A DNA stretch of 64,000 nt from Thermoflavimicrobium daqui (GCF_003313465.1 NZ_KZ845667.1:62001-126000); one strand, 5' to 3'. Positions 51,129 to 60,645 are shown, counted from the stretch's first letter. The notes: a model not told the origin generated them from the letters alone. Program-made: numbers and translations.

Positions 51129-51573
51129 AATTAGAGGTGAAAAATACTATGACTTATACATCGCGACGACACCAGAAAAGCTTAACTAATAGTGATCTTA
51201 CAAAAAATATTGGTTTGGGCATGAAGTACAATCTAATTGGGAAGAAGGTTCAATTATTAATTATTTAGACAAGAATGGGAATGTAGTTGATCAAGGCAAT
51301 GTATTAGCATATGAGCCTTATCGACTTCTCTCATATACTTTTATCTGGCTGAAAGATAAAACGAAACGCAAACGCTTGCCGAGGGTAATATTTGAACTTC
51401 ATTCACTGAAGTCGACTGTAAAATTAAAGCTTAGACATGAGGACTTATTACCTACAGACTTTGCAGATGAAAACGAAGGATTTTACGGATATAATAACGG
51501 CTGGCCAGCCATTTTAAGTAACTTGAAAAGTTTGCTTGAAACCGGAAAAACTTTAGCTCCGATTACTGGATAA
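51129..51573 (+). pseudogene. Second SRPBCC/AHSA1 gene, frameshifted
   Basis: The frame reads 'YDLYIATTPEKL', shifts through LTNSDLTK, then returns as 'KKYWFGHEVQSNWEEGSIIN', 'YLDKNGNVVDQGNVLAYEPY', and 'NGWPAILSNLKSLLETGKTL' to the stop at 51573. That is a complete AHSA1 domain of the YndB-like kind, broken near 51187 by stops TAA-TAG-TGA in the original frame. It is a different paralogue from the intact one at 49922. Confidence 0.75.
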
Positions 51574-51595
51574 AAGGGATAGAATGCTGACCAAT

Positions 51596-51790
51596 CCACA
51601 CGGCTGAAGCCCTAGGATTCTTGGTTAGTTAGGGTTCGCAGTCCGTTTTGAACAATTCCCAAGTTCAGGGATGAGTCCTCCATCCCATGACGTACACAGG
51701 AACATCACACCTACTATAAGTAGGATAAGCACCGTTCACATGCTTGATTACATAAAGAATTGTTGTTATTGACAATCCTACTCGGGTGTA
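51596..51790 (-). mobile_element. IS605-like right-end relic
   Basis: On the minus strand it ends ...CTAACCAAGAATCCTAGGGCTTCAGCCGTG (in pieces: CTAACCAAGAATCC, GGGCTTCAGCC). Its interior shares CCATGACGTACA.AGGAACA and ACCTACTATAAGTAGGATAA with the element at 36118-36500, in the same order, but about 110 bases found in that element are missing. The left end is absent. It cuts into the DUF1348 relic. Confidence 0.65.
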
Positions 51791-51802
51791 TAAGCTTTTG
51801 CC

Positions 51803-51899
51803 ACTATTTAGGATCACGAGCATTCTAGGCATCCTCAACAGCTTTTACCTTGGCTAAAGCCGTTTCATAAGTGAACGGGGGTTTAATTACTTTTTGCAA
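51803..51899 (-). pseudogene. DUF1348 (NTF2-like) N-terminal fragment
   Basis: From a TTG at 51899 with AAAGGAGA upstream, the minus strand encodes QKVIKPPFTYETALAKVKAV and EDA, a stop, then NARDPK. The pattern PPFT.ETAL.KV.AAEDAWN.RDP is the start of DUF1348 proteins; the TGG for Trp has become TAG. The rest of the gene is gone, replaced by the IS605-like relic. Confidence 0.6.
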
Positions 51900-52043
51900 T
51901 TTAGTATCTCCTTTCTAAACTAACCTGTATTTTTTTATTTATATAGTTAATCGAAACAGATGTTCAAAAAGATCGAAGAGTTGGCATTCTAATGTATACT
52001 TAATTCATATTAGGGGTTGGCGATTTTGGTATCATGGATACAA

Positions 52044-52096
52044 AAAAAAGAGCCTTGTGTTTTTGAAATTGGATAACGCAAGACTCTTTTTATTTA
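52044..52096. terminator. Probable terminator
   Basis: AAAGAGCCTTGTG and CGCAAGACTCTTTTT form an imperfect stem followed by T residues. The surrounding 51900-52280 contains no gene I can support. Confidence 0.5.
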
Positions 52097-52280
52097 CTCT
52101 AGTTGTTAGCCCCAAAACCGCTCGTCGTTCTTTCCTAAAATCCTTATCTAATCTCTGTTTTTAGATAATAAATAAAAACAAATAATTTATTGAATTGAGA
52201 ATGTGTGTTATAAGATTTCCAATAAATTCTGGATTCATATAAAGAAATACGACCTATAGCCACCAAGGGGAGCGGTACGG

Positions 52281-54347
52281 TTACACTGGTTCGCTGGAGC
52301 CGAGCAAAAACGGTGACGGCGAACCGACATACGTCACGACCAGACGGTGCATCGCCCGGGTGCACGCGACATACAGCAGGTGTCGGTCCAGTTCCGATTG
52401 GTACGCGTTCGCAAACGGCACGATGACGCCGTCGAACTCGAGACCCTTGGCCAGATGTGCCGTTGTGACCGCAATTCCCGCCGGGAACGTTTCGCTTTGG
52501 AAGTCGAGCAGGCAAACATGTTCTGACAAGTCTTCAAGATTCCGGTATACACGTTCCGCCATGTCTGCCGTTTTGCAGACGATGCCGAGAGTTTGGTCAC
52601 CCGACCCGAGCCATTCAGCCACGACGCGCCGAATCATTTCCAGCTGGTCCCGTTCATCCCGACATTCGACAACGCTTGGAGTATCCCCATGTCGCTCGAG
52701 CGGCTCGATACGCGCATTTGGGACGATCGTTTGGGCGAATTGCAAAATTTCAAAGGTGGAACGGTAGCTTTTCGTCAATTCCACGATGTGCGCTTTAGGA
52801 AATATACGGCGGAAGTCCTCCAGTGTGCAAGAAGCATAAGGATTGACGGTTTGGAAGCCGTCTCCGAGAATCGTTTTTTTGCACGGGAACCATCGGGATA
52901 ATACGGCGAACTGCACTGGCGTGTAGTCCTGCATCTCGTCAACCAACACATGTTTAACGTCTTCTTGTGTCTTGACACCTTCCAGATGCATCTTAATGTA
53001 AATCAATGGAAAAACGTCCGAGTATTCTAGTGTACGGTTGGGTTTTAGCTCGAATAGATTTTGCCGTCCCTTTTGCTGGTAGAAAGCCTTGTACATCGAG
53101 AGTGCATCCTTGTACTTGTACATGCTTCGGACGGCGGTTTTGATTTTAGCCGCAGCGGACGAATTCCATTTGTTTCCGTTTACGTCCCGAGTATTGCTGA
53201 TCAGAAACGAGGCCAGTTTTTCCAATCTTCGTTTGACTGGCAGGAGACGGGACACCTTTTCGTACCCTTCCGCCACTGCCGCTTCGGGAACGGCATCGCG
53301 ACCGATCGTGATTGTGCGGGGAAAAAACCATTCGTCGTCCCCTTGGCGCAAAAACGAATCGAGTTCTTCCACAAATGTCGCAGTAGATTTATAGCGAATG
53401 CGTTCGATCAGGCTTGGATCCTCGTATGCAGTTAGTTCCGCAACCTGTTCGTGGAACGTCTGAAACTGGAACTTGTCGCCAAGCTCTGCGGCAGCGAGTT
53501 CCTCCATACTCGTTTCGGGGATGTGCTCTTCGCCGAGCTCTGGCAAGACGTTTGCGATGTAGTCGGCGAACACGCGGTTGGGGGAAAGAATCCGGATATG
53601 CTTGGACTCAAGGGTGCCCCGATATTTATAAAGCAGGTAGGCGACCCTGTGCAGGGCGACTGATGTTTTTCCAGATCCAGCGACCCCCTGAATGATGAGT
53701 ACGGGGGCAGACTCGTTTCGGATGATGGCGTTTTGTTCCTTCTGGATGGTGGACACGATCGATTTCATTTTGTCGTTTGATTTGACGCTCAGCTCTTTTT
53801 GCAGCACTTCGTCGCGAATGGCAACCCCACTTTCGATCATGTATTCCATGGCGCCGTTGTGGATTTTGAATTGCCTTTTCCTTACCACTTCGCCTTCCAC
53901 ATCACCCGCCGGAGCGCTGTAAACAGCCTTGCCGATGTCATAATCGTAGAACAGGCCGGCTACGGGCGACCGCCAGTCGCAGATGAGTTCGTTTCCGTCG
54001 GGGCCTTCAAATCCGTACAGTCCGATGTACCAGACGTCCGCTTCAGTCGCGCCCGCATCCCGAAAATCAACTCTCCCGAAATAAGGTGACGCGATCATCT
54101 TGGCTAGCCTGTTGCGTTTGATCACCACACGTTCGCCGAGATCAATCGCGAACGAGATGTCGTACTGGTTCGCTGCAAATTCCATGCCGTCCATTTCGGA
54201 CGACTGCTCCACAACGTATTGTTTCGCGGTCATGACCGACTGATATGCCTTTTTGACTCTTTCGTCAGTTTCTTCCCAGGCACGACGCAGTTCAGCCAGC
54301 ACAAATGCAAGATGTGCTTTTTCTGCGGCTTCGTTTTTGTTGAACAT
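52281..54347 (-). CDS. HelD-type UvrD-like helicase (RNA polymerase-recycling family)
   Basis: A 688-residue SF1 ATPase. The N-terminal coiled region (about 1-60) and 'LICDWRSPVAGLFYDYD' (residues 121-137) are specific to HelD. Walker A is GVAGSGKTSVA (221-231), Walker B 'HVLVDEMQDYT', motif III/IV 'KTILGDGFQTVNP', and the C-terminal helicase motifs are 'VTTAHLAKGLEFDGVIVP' and 'LLYVACTRAMHRL'. HelD releases stalled RNA polymerase. ATG at 54347 sits 8 bases after GGAGG. Base composition is far more GC-rich than all neighbours and codons differ, pointing to recent transfer, perhaps from a Paenibacillus-like donor. Confidence 0.9.
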   Translation of the reverse strand: MFNKNEAAEKAHLAFVLAELRRAWEETDERVKKAYQSVMTAKQYVVEQSSEMDGMEFAANQYDISFAIDLGERVVIKRNRLAKMIASPYFGRVDFRDAGATEADVWYIGLYGFEGPDGNELICDWRSPVAGLFYDYDIGKAVYSAPAGDVEGEVVRKRQFKIHNGAMEYMIESGVAIRDEVLQKELSVKSNDKMKSIVSTIQKEQNAIIRNESAPVLIIQGVAGSGKTSVALHRVAYLLYKYRGTLESKHIRILSPNRVFADYIANVLPELGEEHIPETSMEELAAAELGDKFQFQTFHEQVAELTAYEDPSLIERIRYKSTATFVEELDSFLRQGDDEWFFPRTITIGRDAVPEAAVAEGYEKVSRLLPVKRRLEKLASFLISNTRDVNGNKWNSSAAAKIKTAVRSMYKYKDALSMYKAFYQQKGRQNLFELKPNRTLEYSDVFPLIYIKMHLEGVKTQEDVKHVLVDEMQDYTPVQFAVLSRWFPCKKTILGDGFQTVNPYASCTLEDFRRIFPKAHIVELTKSYRSTFEILQFAQTIVPNARIEPLERHGDTPSVVECRDERDQLEMIRRVVAEWLGSGDQTLGIVCKTADMAERVYRNLEDLSEHVCLLDFQSETFPAGIAVTTAHLAKGLEFDGVIVPFANAYQSELDRHLLYVACTRAMHRLVVTYVGSPSPFLLGSSEPV

Positions 54348-54605
54348 TTCTAAAACCTCCACGACGTTTATTAGATTAGATTCGCTTGCCGTCCTGAAGG
54401 AGCGGCAATACTTACTATAAAACAATTGCAAAAAAAGGAATAGACTTTTTCTTTTCTTTGTGTTAACCTAAAGATAATCTATAATCCAGGTATTTACAAG
54501 ATTTTCCAATCGAATAGGACGTTTTGGAAGGTTTGTGGGATTCGGACAAGACGGGTTCGCGACAAATCTTTTTTTGATTGACAGTTGTTGTGCGTTTTAA
54601 ACAAA

Positions 54606-54640
54606 AACCTGTTGCCTACTGGAGACGGTAGGTTTTTTTG
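54606..54640 (+). terminator. Terminator-like hairpin upstream of helD gene
   Basis: CCTAC and GTAGG arms around TGGAGACG, followed by seven T residues, plus strand. It may be the end of whatever once preceded the imported gene. Confidence 0.6.
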
Positions 54641-54712
54641 GCGTCTTCGGACAAATTACATAAACTCGTGTATTTGTTTGAATACCCAAAATGAGCCTTT
54701 TGGGAAGCGCTA

Positions 54713-54991
54713 GGAAAATGCGGATTTACAACAGGTAATAATATCAATGAAGAATCTTTCGGAGTGGCACCTTTAGTTAAAAAAGCAACTCCTAGTGAGT
54801 TGACAGACTCAGAAATTATCGGGATCATTCAGGTATTTGGCGAAGCTACACGACGTGCCATCGAAGCTGGATTTGATGGGATTGAAATTCATGGAGCGAA
54901 TGATGGGATTCATTTAGCTGTTTTTTCCCCTCATGCCAACCGAAGAAATGATCGCTGGGGATGAACCCTTGAGAATGAAGGGGAACCTTAA
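54713..54991 (+). pseudogene. Old-yellow-enzyme (NADH:flavin oxidoreductase) fragment
   Basis: The frame encodes 'FGVAPLVKKATPSELTDSEI', 'FGEATRRAIEAGFDGIEIHG' and 'FSPHANRRNDRWG', then TGA in place of a Gly codon, then TLENEGEP. This is the central part of an OYE TIM barrel (HGAN...SP..N.R.D.WGG). The N-terminal two fifths and the C-terminal half are missing. Confidence 0.75.
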
Positions 54992-55045
54992 TGTATATTT
55001 AATTCGGAATACTCTCTAAAATTACCATTAAGTCTATATTATTCA

Positions 55046-55068
55046 AAACTAGTTTGCAAAACAAACAT
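55046..55068. promoter_or_regulatory. Shared operator-like motif, copy 3
   Basis: AAACTAGTTTG-N5-CAAACA, as at 23184 and 51070, about 47 bases before the MDR fragment. Confidence 0.4.
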
Positions 55069-55114
55069 CCTACCATATATTTAACAAATTAAATACACAA
55101 AAATTGGAGTGTAA

Positions 55115-55255
55115 GATATTTTTGAACGAGAAGGTGGATATCCTTGGAATAAACCGAGTTTCTATATATTAGGCTCGGAAGGTGCTGGTTCTATTGTTGA
55201 TCTTGGCGAAAAAGTAAGCAGTTTAAATATCGGCGATTTTAAAACAACATTATAA
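55115..55255 (+). pseudogene. MDR oxidoreductase fragment
   Basis: The open stretch reads 'DIFEREGGYPWNKPSFYILG', SEGAGSIVDLGEKVSSLNIG then stops. This is the GroES-like region of a zeta-crystallin-type quinone reductase (.G.YP...P.I.G.EGAG.V..VG..V....GD). Nothing else of the gene remains. The 300 bases up to 55549 hold no other feature. Confidence 0.6.
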
Positions 55256-55549
55256 GTTATAAGATCCGAAGGTTCCAGTATTCTCGAAATACAATCTTTT
55301 AAAACCTTAATGGTGTAATCTTATACCAATGGTTCGTTGAAATAAAAAATGGATGGGTTGTATTTTAGTCAATAATCTAACTATTCAAAAAATTATATAA
55401 AATAGAACAACCCGAAAACTATTTGACAATGACAAGTAAGAAGAATAAACTTAAATACATAAAATTATTTATATATACCCATCTTTAACATAACATAAAA
55501 ACAAACAAATGTCAACAGTTATTATTTTGCTTAATAGGAGGGGTACTTC

Positions 55550-56020
55550 ATGTTTTTACCTCGTATATTGGAGTCTATAGATACTTCCATATCAGAAAAG
55601 TATCTAAACGAACTGCTTGAAATGAATCAAATAACAAAAGAACATGGTTTAGTTTTAACACCTGAAGAAGTAAAAAATATGATGATTGTCAGAAGTCAAG
55701 CACTTTGTAGTTATGGACGAGTAGAACTAGATATTGCAATGACTAAAGAATTAGTTGCTGTTTTTTGTACATCTTCTTATATCAATAATGATAATTTTGC
55801 AACAATATTGAATGAACTACATGAAATATTTTACTACTTAAAAAATGAAACTGAAGATCAGATTGGTGATTATAAATTAATCCATATGATGAAGGATTAT
55901 TTTGATTATGATTGCGGAGGTTCTTTAGAACTTCTAAAAAGTAAAATTGAAGGGTTTATTGAAGATTTTAGAAAAGGCGTCGGATTAAAAGAGTCATTAT
56001 TTGAAAGGGATGAATTTTAA
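55550..56020 (+). CDS. DUF6323-like protein, first gene of an uncharacterised pair
   Basis: A 156-residue helical soluble protein. 'NELLEMNQITKEHGLVLTPE' (residues 20-39), 'LCSYGRVELDIAMTKELVAV' and 'FDYDCGGSLELLKSKIEGFI' fit my recollection of DUF6323, found mainly in Clostridia next to DUF6179. No catalytic motif is evident. AGGAGGGG precedes ATG. Its TAA overlaps the next ATG (TAATG), so the two proteins are translationally coupled and probably interact. Function unknown. Confidence 0.65.
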   Translation: MFLPRILESIDTSISEKYLNELLEMNQITKEHGLVLTPEEVKNMMIVRSQALCSYGRVELDIAMTKELVAVFCTSSYINNDNFATILNELHEIFYYLKNETEDQIGDYKLIHMMKDYFDYDCGGSLELLKSKIEGFIEDFRKGVGLKESLFERDEF

Positions 56021-57456
56021 TGGAGCTGGCGAACCCAAGCAGCATTCAGACACTGGTTGTACAAGGAAAAATAAAAAAGTCCTATCTATCAAAATATCAA
56101 TATACTATATCCCTTATCAATGAGGGACTACGTACAAGGATATTAGACATCCAAGAAGTTTATGATATACAAAGTCAATTGATACTGATTCTAAAAAACT
56201 TGATTAGACGGTATACCCAAGGAGAAAGTTCTTCGGTTTCCTTTGAAACTGCGGAAGGTATCCTAGCTTCTATGATGTATGCGCTGGACGCTTATCTGCT
56301 TCAATTAGACGATCCTGAGAAAGCGATCTTCTACTTAAAATCCTATCATATACAAGAAATATACGACAAAGGCATTGAAGTAGTTAGACAATGCTTTGAA
56401 GAAACCAAGGAACTATATCGAGAAATTAGAGTTCATCCATTAGATGTTGCAGTGGAGGCCTATAATATGACGATTGAGGAATCGTTGCCTATATTTCTAA
56501 AAAAATATAACATTTTATTTGACGCTCATAATACCATGGCAAGTATAGATTATCCTTTGGCGATTGATGACATGCGGATTCAAGGGGTATTTTATATCAA
56601 ACAATATTTAGAACGGTTAAAAATGGAGATGGAGTTTTGCCGCTTATTTAAGATACAAGACCTTCAAGAGACATTAATTAACTTTGGCAGAATATGCGGA
56701 TTTGATTATCGTATTGAATTATTTAATATATTCGAATTAGTGTTGAATAACGCGATCTTTTCAGTCTTATCTGGGGGAGATGCTAGTGATCTTAAGATAT
56801 CAGTCAATCAATATAACCAATTAGCAAGCCTATTTACTCTTTTAGATGAATCTCAGATTCGTTTTGCTATTTATACAGCAAAGGATCGATTACAAGTCGA
56901 TTTAAATATAAGCAATCCCAACATGATCAATTACATGACCCAATGCACAGATGAGCTTGTACAAAGGGTTATCCATGCTGCAAAATATAACAGTCTGAAT
57001 TCAGTGATTATCACAAAGAAAGAAGATAAGCCAAAGTCAATGATGGTTTTATTCAAAGAAGCAGATGGTATGAGTGATTACCACTTTCGGATTTTGGTTG
57101 AAGCGATTACGGAGTGTCATCAAACAGAAGATAAAATCCAACTCATTAAGTCAAATATTCATTCAGTACAAGATTTTGTAGATATGTTGAATTCCAATTG
57201 TTTGTTTAGTGAGGAATATCGTGTACTTTTTGAGACACTTGGTGAAATAGAACTGGCTATTTTGGCAAAAATGGTGTTTTATGAAGAATTACGGAATGGT
57301 CCTATGGATTTTTCTTTGATTGTAACAGAGAAAGAGCCTGATATTGAATGGCAGCTCCATTATGTCGAATTGATAAAAGGATTAAGTAAAGATCGAATTG
57401 CTTCTATTGAAGAATATATTTATGATATAGACTATGAAGAAATTAAATTTTATTAA
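56020..57456 (+). CDS. DUF6179-like protein, second gene of the pair
   Basis: A 478-residue, mostly alpha-helical protein with no signal peptide or membrane segment. 'RRYTQGESSSVSFETAEGIL' (residues about 65-84) and the following 'SMMYALDAYLLQLDDPEKAI' match the pattern I associate with DUF6179. Acidic overall, no nucleotide-binding or nuclease motif recognised. It overlaps the DUF6323-like gene and is followed by a terminator, so the pair forms a complete operon. A structural or scaffold role is as likely as an enzymatic one. Confidence 0.65.
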   Translation: MELANPSSIQTLVVQGKIKKSYLSKYQYTISLINEGLRTRILDIQEVYDIQSQLILILKNLIRRYTQGESSSVSFETAEGILASMMYALDAYLLQLDDPEKAIFYLKSYHIQEIYDKGIEVVRQCFEETKELYREIRVHPLDVAVEAYNMTIEESLPIFLKKYNILFDAHNTMASIDYPLAIDDMRIQGVFYIKQYLERLKMEMEFCRLFKIQDLQETLINFGRICGFDYRIELFNIFELVLNNAIFSVLSGGDASDLKISVNQYNQLASLFTLLDESQIRFAIYTAKDRLQVDLNISNPNMINYMTQCTDELVQRVIHAAKYNSLNSVIITKKEDKPKSMMVLFKEADGMSDYHFRILVEAITECHQTEDKIQLIKSNIHSVQDFVDMLNSNCLFSEEYRVLFETLGEIELAILAKMVFYEELRNGPMDFSLIVTEKEPDIEWQLHYVELIKGLSKDRIASIEEYIYDIDYEEIKFY

Positions 57457-57478
57457 ACGGAAGCTATTAAATAAAACT

Positions 57479-57525
57479 TAAGCCAAATTCATTTCCCATA
57501 CTTAAGAATGGATTTGGCTTTATTG
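57479..57525 (+). terminator. Terminator of the DUF6323/DUF6179-like operon
   Basis: AAGCCAAAT.CATT and AATG.ATTTGGCTT form the stem, followed by TATTG. Confidence 0.75.
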
Positions 57526-57570
57526 TTCTTTTTATGTTAACTACTAAAAGTCAGTAAAATCACTCGTTTC

Positions 57571-58089
57571 TTAATTAAGTGTTTTTATCATAATATAGTC
57601 TGAAAGCTCCTCATCTCCCATATAAAATGGATGGGTACCCCTTTCTTTAAAGCCCATTTTTTTATAAAATGCTATTGCTTCTAAATTTTTCTCCCAAACA
57701 CCTAACCAAACCAATGTCTTACCTGTATTTTTCGCAATCTTGATGGCTTTATTTATAAGAATTTTGCCTAGACCCATACCTTGATATTCTTTTCTTATAT
57801 ATATTCTTTCAATTTCAAGCGAATTAGAATCAACTACATCCGTTTGTGCATCATTCACATTCATTTTTATGTATCCAGCTAATTGGTTATTCACATACAA
57901 AAAAAAGAAAGTAGAAGAAGGATTTAATAATTCCTTTTTTACTTGTTCCTTATTAAAAGCTTTTTTTAAATAAGCATTCATATTGGAAGGTGAAGTCAAA
58001 TCCCTAAAAGTAGCTTCGAATGTCTGATAGGCTAACTCTTGTAGAGCAGATAAATCTTCAATGTTACATTTTCTAATATGAATATTCAT
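57571..58089 (-). CDS. GNAT N-acetyltransferase (PaiA/YkwB-like)
   Basis: A 172-residue acetyltransferase: 'LEIERIYIRKEYQGMGLGKI' with the acetyl-CoA loop QGMGLGK, 'TLVWLGVWEKNLEAIAFYKK' and 'MGFKERGTHPFYMGDEELSD'. The WLGVWE.N..A..FY...GF pattern is that of spermine/spermidine-type PaiA enzymes. Convergent with the preceding operon. The 549 bases beyond (58090-58638) contain only repeat copy C and the next promoter. Confidence 0.9.
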   Translation of the reverse strand: MNIHIRKCNIEDLSALQELAYQTFEATFRDLTSPSNMNAYLKKAFNKEQVKKELLNPSSTFFFLYVNNQLAGYIKMNVNDAQTDVVDSNSLEIERIYIRKEYQGMGLGKILINKAIKIAKNTGKTLVWLGVWEKNLEAIAFYKKMGFKERGTHPFYMGDEELSDYIMIKTLN

Positions 58090-58245
58090 AGATAAGCTCC
58101 CATTCTATTTATAGATCATCTGGCTGAATTGAAGACCTCGATATATACACTATTGGGTCAAATATTCATATAGATGATCTCCATTTATACGAAATCACTT
58201 TATGATCTCTAAGTTAATAAAATCTATTTGAGGTTGCTTTTAAAA

Positions 58246-58349
58246 AGCCACTCATCGCTTCCCCACTCAGTAACCTTAATCAGTCCATAGCGTTTCTAGT
58301 AGATTTGTTCTTGTAACTCTTGTCTCACTTCGTCTAGAAATGATCTAGG
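58246..58349 (-). repeat. Dispersed ~100-bp repeat, copy C
   Basis: On the minus strand it runs CCTAGATCATTTCTAGACGAAG to GGGGAAGCGATGAGTGGCT (shown in part); ends match copies A and B. Confidence 0.55.
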
Positions 58350-58638
58350 TTTGGATTAAATGATGCAACATGCTTTATGGATCAATTTATCTGTATTGTA
58401 CAACATCTAAATAAGGAATTAAATATCACTCCAGTTTGATATGGATCTTTAGATTTGTAAATTAAAATAGATATACTATTCCTGTAATTATCTTAGCAAA
58501 CATCGAAAGTTAATTAGAGATTATACAAAGTCTAATTGCAAAGTAGTTGTTTATAATTATTCACAATAATATAAATATAATATATAATGGAAATTGATGA
58601 TTATACAATATTAAAAGTAGGATAAAAGGTGGGATTAT

Positions 58639-60645
58639 ATGAAAACTAGAGGCATTTCGATAGTGATTATATTTTTGATTATCATATCTAGCTTTTTAGA
58701 TTGGGGAGCCATGAATCAGACAAGCTATGCAAGAGAGTCTTTGTCTAATACAAATGTTAGTACTTCTAGTATACTTGAAGATACGTTTATAAGTAGTCAA
58801 AATCCATCAACCAGTTATGCACAAAGTCAGTATTTAGTAACAGGGAATCATAGTAATTTTGGTACTACTCGAAGTTTCCTCAAATTTCAACTACCATCAC
58901 TTCCTAAAAATGCTGTCATTACCTCTGCCAAACTCGATCTATATCAATATTACGACACTACAAACCTAGTAACCATTGACATTAGACCTGTAAACAGCAC
59001 ATGGAGCGCTTCAACTCTATCATGGAATAATAAACCAACAGTGGGGAATAGCATTTCAAATCAAGCAGTTCAAAAACCAGGCTGGTATAGTTTTTACATT
59101 ACGGAGCTTGTAAAAAGTTGGTATAACGGTTCATCAAATCATGGGGTTGCTGTCCAGTTTCGAGATGAAACGCAAGCAACAAAGATATTTTATTCTAAGG
59201 ATCATCTGAAATATGAAGAGTTAAAACCCAAATTAACCATTACATACTCTGTTCCAGATGAAACGAAAAAAGAGTATCGAGCGCTATGGGTGGATATGTT
59301 TCATGATGGTGCAAAGACTCCCTCTCAAGTAGATAAATTGATTAAAGATGCACAAATGAGTAATATTAATACTATTTTTATACAGGTTCGTCGTCGTGGT
59401 GATTCCTATTATTCTAATTCCATAGAACCCAGAACGGAGGACCCTAATTTACAAAGTGGATATGATCCACTTGCTGATATCATAAGTAAAGCACATGCAG
59501 CAAATCCCAAAATTCAAGTTCATGCTATGTTTTCAATGATACCTATTTGGAATAAATCGAGTGCCCCTAAAGATCCGAATCACATTTTTAATGCACATGG
59601 TTTTAATCAACCAAGTGCTAACAATTGGTTAAGTAAAAACTATTCAGGAAGTTATCTCAGTGGATCAGACTATGTCGTAGACCCTGGTCATCCAGATGCA
59701 GTAAATTATACTAGAGATGTTCTCTTGCATGTTGTTCGCAATTACGATGTAGATGGTATTCAAATGGATCTTATTCGTTATATGGGGGAAGATTGGGGAT
59801 ATAACGATAGAAGTGTACAACGTTATAACCAAGCCTTTGGCAAAACCGGGTTACCACAGCCTTCGGACCCCACTTGGAAACAATGGAGAAGGGATCAAGT
59901 AAGTAATATGGTTCGGAAAATTTATACATCTATACAAAAAGTAAAACCATCGATTACGGTTTCCACTGCAACTATTACTTGGGGAGATGGTCCAAAAACA
60001 AGAGATGATTGGAATCGATCTTCCGCTATGAATAGTGCCTTACAAGATTGGCAGAGTTGGTTAGAAGAGGGTTCAATCGATTTAGCCGTTCCCATGAATT
60101 ATTTTAGAGAATATGACCCAAAGCAAAAAAGCTATTTTGAAAACTGGCTTGCATGGCAGAAAAATAATCAAGGGAAAAGAATGACACTTTCTGGTGTTGG
60201 TGTCTATTTAAATTCCATTCCAGATAGTCTATCTCAAATCAAAAAGGCTCAGACCCCATTAGCAACAGGAAAGCGACTGGGGGGCGTTAGTCTTTATAGC
60301 TATGCACAGACCAATAAAGATGGAGTGGCCAATAGTGAATTCTATCAGGCATTAAGTACACCAAATACAAATTATCCAGAGCCCGTATTCCCTACAAAGG
60401 TACCTACACCTGATTTGCCATGGAAAACATCGCCATCGAAGGGACATCTTTCAGGTACCACCGATGGTCGCGATCATCAACTTGTCATGATTACGGGACC
60501 AGAAGTTCGTCAAACATATACAGATGGAAGTGGAGATTTCCAAGTAGTTGATTTGTCTCCAGGAAATTATGTCATTAAAGTAAACAATAAATCCGCTCAA
60601 GTTACGATCGGTGCTGGAAAAGTTAGTTCCATTAGTTTGAAGTAG
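58639..60645 (+). CDS. Secreted GHL10-type glycoside hydrolase with DNRLRE domain
   Basis: A 668-residue exported protein. Signal peptide about residues 1-32; DNRLRE adhesion-like domain about 45-215 ('EDTFISSQNPSTSYAQSQYL', 'TRSFLKFQLPSLP', 'WNNKPTVG'); glycosyl-hydrolase-like 10 (DUF187, YngK-like) barrel about 220-560 ('YRALWVDMFHDG', 'VDGIQMDLIRYMG'); C-terminal carboxypeptidase-regulatory-like beta domain about 590-668 ('GHLSGTTDGRDH', 'DLSPGNYVIKVN'). Likely acts on a cell-wall or environmental polysaccharide. AAAGGTGGG precedes ATG. Confidence 0.88.
   Translation: MKTRGISIVIIFLIIISSFLDWGAMNQTSYARESLSNTNVSTSSILEDTFISSQNPSTSYAQSQYLVTGNHSNFGTTRSFLKFQLPSLPKNAVITSAKLDLYQYYDTTNLVTIDIRPVNSTWSASTLSWNNKPTVGNSISNQAVQKPGWYSFYITELVKSWYNGSSNHGVAVQFRDETQATKIFYSKDHLKYEELKPKLTITYSVPDETKKEYRALWVDMFHDGAKTPSQVDKLIKDAQMSNINTIFIQVRRRGDSYYSNSIEPRTEDPNLQSGYDPLADIISKAHAANPKIQVHAMFSMIPIWNKSSAPKDPNHIFNAHGFNQPSANNWLSKNYSGSYLSGSDYVVDPGHPDAVNYTRDVLLHVVRNYDVDGIQMDLIRYMGEDWGYNDRSVQRYNQAFGKTGLPQPSDPTWKQWRRDQVSNMVRKIYTSIQKVKPSITVSTATITWGDGPKTRDDWNRSSAMNSALQDWQSWLEEGSIDLAVPMNYFREYDPKQKSYFENWLAWQKNNQGKRMTLSGVGVYLNSIPDSLSQIKKAQTPLATGKRLGGVSLYSYAQTNKDGVANSEFYQALSTPNTNYPEPVFPTKVPTPDLPWKTSPSKGHLSGTTDGRDHQLVMITGPEVRQTYTDGSGDFQVVDLSPGNYVIKVNNKSAQVTIGAGKVSSISLK

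Noticed and set aside
52360-54089. Many long open frames opposite the helicase gene
   Set aside because: They are by-products of the GC-rich composition of the minus-strand gene; none has a ribosome site or domain.
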